From Entonaema liquescens (lineage: Eukaryota; Ascomycota; Sordariomycetes; Xylariales; Xylariaceae): a DNA stretch of 64,000 bases. Shown here piece after piece: positions 61,227 through 64,000 of this stretch. The DNA is taken from contig CADCSX010000003.1 of assembly GCA_902805475.1 (NCBI GenBank), forward strand, positions 2,728,001 through 2,792,000, read 5' to 3'. The translations under genes and the position numbers were made by a program. Each line of letters opens with the position of its first letter. Position 1 is the stretch's first letter. Below the pieces are notes generated by a model. It did not search any database, was not told the DNA's origin, and was given only the letters and a program-made list of their open reading frames with translations.

Positions 61227-62898
61227 ATGGCGCCTCTAGGTCTGGAGACCCCAGTCGACTATGCTTTTATAGGCTGTGCATTAGTAAGTCCACTCCCTCT
61301 CTTACAGGAGCATTCAACACTATAGAAAATAAGAACAGCTCAACTAACCTATTGGAAGTTGGTGGTCTATGTTGTAGGCAAGGCTTTCTATAATGTCTTT
61401 TTACATCCTCTACGATCTTTCCCCGGTCCGTTCTTATGGAAGCTATCGCCTATCTTCAGACATTTACGGATGGTTGGCGGTGACTTGCCCGTGTATATGA
61501 AGGAATTGCACGCAAAGTACGGTCCAATTGTGCGAGTATCACCGTATGAGCTAGCATTCAGTGACCCACAAGCCTGGAAGGATATCTACGGCCATCGCCA
61601 CAATGGGGAATTAGAGTTCCCTAAATATGATGGTTTCTATCGTGCCGTGGACAACATACCCCGAGGTATCATCAACGCCTTTCGTGATGAACACAGCTCG
61701 TTACGGCGCCAATTATCGCACGGGTTCTCAGAGCGGTCAATGCAACTTCAAGAACCTATCATCGGATCTTACGTAGATCTGTTGGTTCGCCGACTGCAAG
61801 AGCAATGTGGCGATGGCTCGACTCCTTTGAATATGCGCGAATGGCTCAACTGGACTACTTTTGATGTCATTGGCGACCTTGGCTTCGGTTCTTCGTTCGG
61901 CTGCCTCGAGAAGAGCGACTATCACCCGTGGGTCAAGCTCGTCGCCAATTCGGTTCGACAAACGGCATTTATGTTTAGTTTATCCGACATGGGGCTCAAG
62001 CCTGTAATACGGGCGATCTTGAAACTCAAGAAGCTCGCGATCACGGACAACCAGGCTCTAGTTCGAGAAAAGCTAAAACAGAGGATAGAGTCTGGCGTTG
62101 AGAGGCCCGATTTTATTGAGGGTCTCATTAAGCAGAAGGGCGAGGGTGAGGGAAAGTTGGAGTTTATGCAAATTGCCGCCAATTCGAATACTCTCATCAT
62201 AGCCGGAAGTGAGACCACGGCGACTCTTCTGAGCGGTGCTGTTTACCTGCTTTCGACTCACCCGGATAAATTGGAAAGGCTCACTCAGGAAGTCCGTTCT
62301 TCGTTCATCAATGACGATGAAATCACTTTAACTTCAGTCGGTAAATTGTCGTATATGCTTGCTTGTCTTAACGAGTCTCTCCGACGGTATCCCCCTGTAC
62401 CAACTGGAATGCCTCGGCAGTCGCCTAAGGGCGGCGCGAACGTCATGGGAAAATATGTTCCAGAAGGCGTAAGTATTCCTCAACCAGTTATGTACACGAT
62501 ACAAACTAACAACTGATAGACCGTTGTCGCTGTCTGGCAATATGCTGTCAACCATGACCCGAACCACTGGACCGATCCCTATGCCTTTGCCCCAGAGCGC
62601 TTTATGGGTGACCCCAAGTATAAGGGTGACAAGCTTGATGCGATGCAGCCGTTCAGTGTGGGTCCACGCAACTGCATTGGTCGCAAGTAAGTTCCTTACT
62701 CCCCTATCGTCCTTGAGAAGCATGTTCTAACACTGCGAAAGCCTGGCTTATGCCGAGATGCGCCTCATCCTAGCCAGGATAATCTACAACTTCGATATGA
62801 AGATTGCTGATGACAGTCGGAATTGGATCAACCAGCCCGCGTACAGCTTATGGTATAAGCCAGCGCTAAACGTTTACCTGAAGCCTGTTACTAGATGA
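61227..62898 (+). CDS. Cytochrome P450 monooxygenase
   Basis: Four exons: 61227-61283, 61359-62468, 62520-62686 and 62742-62898; 496 aa. The N-terminus carries a membrane anchor split by intron 1 (DYAFIGCAL joined to VVYVVGKAFYNVFLHP), then the proline hinge LRSFPGPFLW. The I-helix AGSETT is at 301-306 and ExxR (ESLR) at 358-361. PERF lies at about 414-417 and the heme-binding FSVGPRNCIG at 434-443, with the axial Cys at 441. The overall pattern fits ER-bound fungal P450s of the benzoate-hydroxylase-like or secondary-metabolism clans (CYP52/CYP65-like region), but no subfamily is claimed. Exon 1 is only 57 nt; the start is supported by the phase-0 join to the anchor. An MFS gene lies downstream on the opposite strand, which may be functionally linked. 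Confidence 0.93.
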
Positions 62899-63416
62899 GA
62901 TGGATAATCAAACAACCCACGCGGAAGACACATATTTTATTCATGACGCCTAATTACTCGCCCGTCGGTAAGCCTACGGAACTCCGCTAACCAGCTGTAA
63001 AGCTGCTCTAAAGGTACTTCCCAAATCGCGAGAGATACTAGGACTAAGTCATCTAAGGATAGGATAACCAGTATGATAAGCCATTTCGTGGGTGCTATTA
63101 AGCGGTATCAAATTTGTATTGTGTACTTGTCATATTCACATTAGGGGGTGGCTAGGTGTGGAACACGATAATCGACTGAAAGGCCTAGCATTATGGAATA
63201 GCTTAGGTTCTGTACTAAGAAAAGAAATCACTATTCAAAACAAGAAATAAATCTTGGTAGTTGAATATATCTGAATTTTGATTAAGCTTTAATAGTTTCT
63301 TATGGCTGTATAACTTCATACCCTTAAGAGCAAGTGTCGATTCTCCTTGTACGTAGGATAAGTCTGGTTTCGAGACACCCCCTCATAAAAAATAACAACT
63401 CTCCACGGCTGGATCT
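62899..63416. other. Convergent intergenic region
   Basis: 3' flanks of the P450 and the MFS gene; nothing else recognised. Confidence 0.5.
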
Positions 63417-63977
63417 CTAGACTGCATACCGGTACTCAGGACGGGCTTCCATTCCGGGTGCGCAGGGCAGTTCACCAGAGTCAAGTTTCTTATTCAAGCG
63501 AGCGTAATACTGCCGCATTACCAAGGCCGTTATGACGAAGACTCCCTGAGTACAGCCGACGGTAATCAGCGCCGGTCGGTAGACAGGCGCATCCTCAGCT
63601 CGGTAGACCAATGAAGAAATAATACCCGCCAAGTTCATAGCCATGTAGTTGAGACCAAGTGATACAGCACGACCAGTAGTAGTTGGCGTATTGGATGAGA
63701 GCCACGCTGGTACGAGGTTGCTTGGAATAAAGGTTGCAAAAGTGATTAGGTACGTCAAGAAATAGCCGACTTGAGGTTGATGGACCAAGTCTAATGTACC
63801 CAGGAGGATCCAAGCCACTAGGGAAATAATTGTTGTGCCGCAAGCAAATGTGGCACGTTGCTGATACCGGTCGGAAAGCCAGCATATTGTAACTTGGAAT
63901 ATGGATGCCGTTAGGTTAGGCCCAACGGTATAGAGGTTAGCGGTGGTAGCTTCGCTAGTGAGTCTTTTGATCATTGT
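63417..63977 (-). CDS. MFS transporter, anion:cation symporter type, 3' part (runs off window)
   Basis: A final exon of 186 codons with the stop at 63417. A TTAG acceptor (63978-63981) precedes Thr-Met-Ile, so the gene continues upstream beyond the window edge, and the Met at 63974 is not the true start. The visible part holds the last six membrane helices: LYTVGPNLTASIFQVTICWLSDR, then ACGTTIISLVAWILLG, GYFLTYLITFATFIPSNLVPAW, SLGLNYMAMNLAGIISS and ALITVGCTQGVFVITALVM. It ends in a cytosolic tail with RPEYRYAV. The pattern matches fungal ACS/allantoate-permease (Dal5-like) proteins that import vitamins, allantoate or organic anions. It is convergent with the P450. The substrate is unknown. 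Confidence 0.88.
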   Translation of the reverse strand, partial: TMIKRLTSEATTANLYTVGPNLTASIFQVTICWLSDRYQQRATFACGTTIISLVAWILLGTLDLVHQPQVGYFLTYLITFATFIPSNLVPAWLSSNTPTTTGRAVSLGLNYMAMNLAGIISSLVYRAEDAPVYRPALITVGCTQGVFVITALVMRQYYARLNKKLDSGELPCAPGMEARPEYRYAV

Positions 63978-64000
63978 CTAACGAAAGCGGTATTTATTAG

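Noticed and set aside
1..64000. CRISPR arrays, rRNA operons, insertion sequences
   Set aside because: The sequence is clearly eukaryotic; no regularly spaced repeats or rRNA-like segments were seen.

Overview
The window looks like nuclear DNA of a filamentous ascomycete (Pezizomycotina, most likely a Sordariomycete; I cannot place it further). The reasons are short GT-AG introns (48-165 nt, with one of 501 nt) carrying CTAAC/CTGAC branch sites close to the acceptor, a Zn2Cys6 regulator, WSC and RNase T1 type secreted proteins, a fungal P450, and frequent TAGGTACCTA-type palindromes between genes.

The left 27 kb is gene-poor. It holds a small secreted protein with repeated Kex2 sites (2662-3282), a Ran1/Sks1-like Ser/Thr kinase (12232-13790) and the Prp4 splicing kinase (23562-26618). 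Long stretches between them have no convincing gene. A roughly 1-kb element with terminal inverted repeats and an AT-only core built of satellite arrays lies at 5780-6756, and palindromes with a short tandem repeat lie at about 17.2 kb.

From 27 kb on, genes are denser and many are housekeeping: TMA7, a PAQR/haemolysin-III membrane receptor with a 6-nt micro-exon, a TFIIIC WD-repeat subunit, acetolactate synthase ILV2, and galactokinase GAL1. Between ILV2 and GAL1 lies an accessory group: a DHA1 transporter, a Zn2Cys6 regulator whose frame is interrupted by two TAA codons, a DHA2-like transporter, and a conserved-looking six-helix membrane protein. The arrangement resembles a small efflux/regulator locus, but no biosynthetic backbone enzyme is present.

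The right end (50-64 kb) is rich in secreted and accessory genes: a Ser/Thr-rich wall-type protein, a long gene broken by two TAG codons, a small protein made of two duplicated modules in which all six cysteines are Cys-Pro, a WSC protein, an RNase T1 family ribonuclease with all catalytic positions, a cytochrome P450, and a partial anion:cation symporter-type MFS transporter running off the window. I worked out exon structures by hand from splice signals, reading frame and family motifs. None is backed by transcripts.
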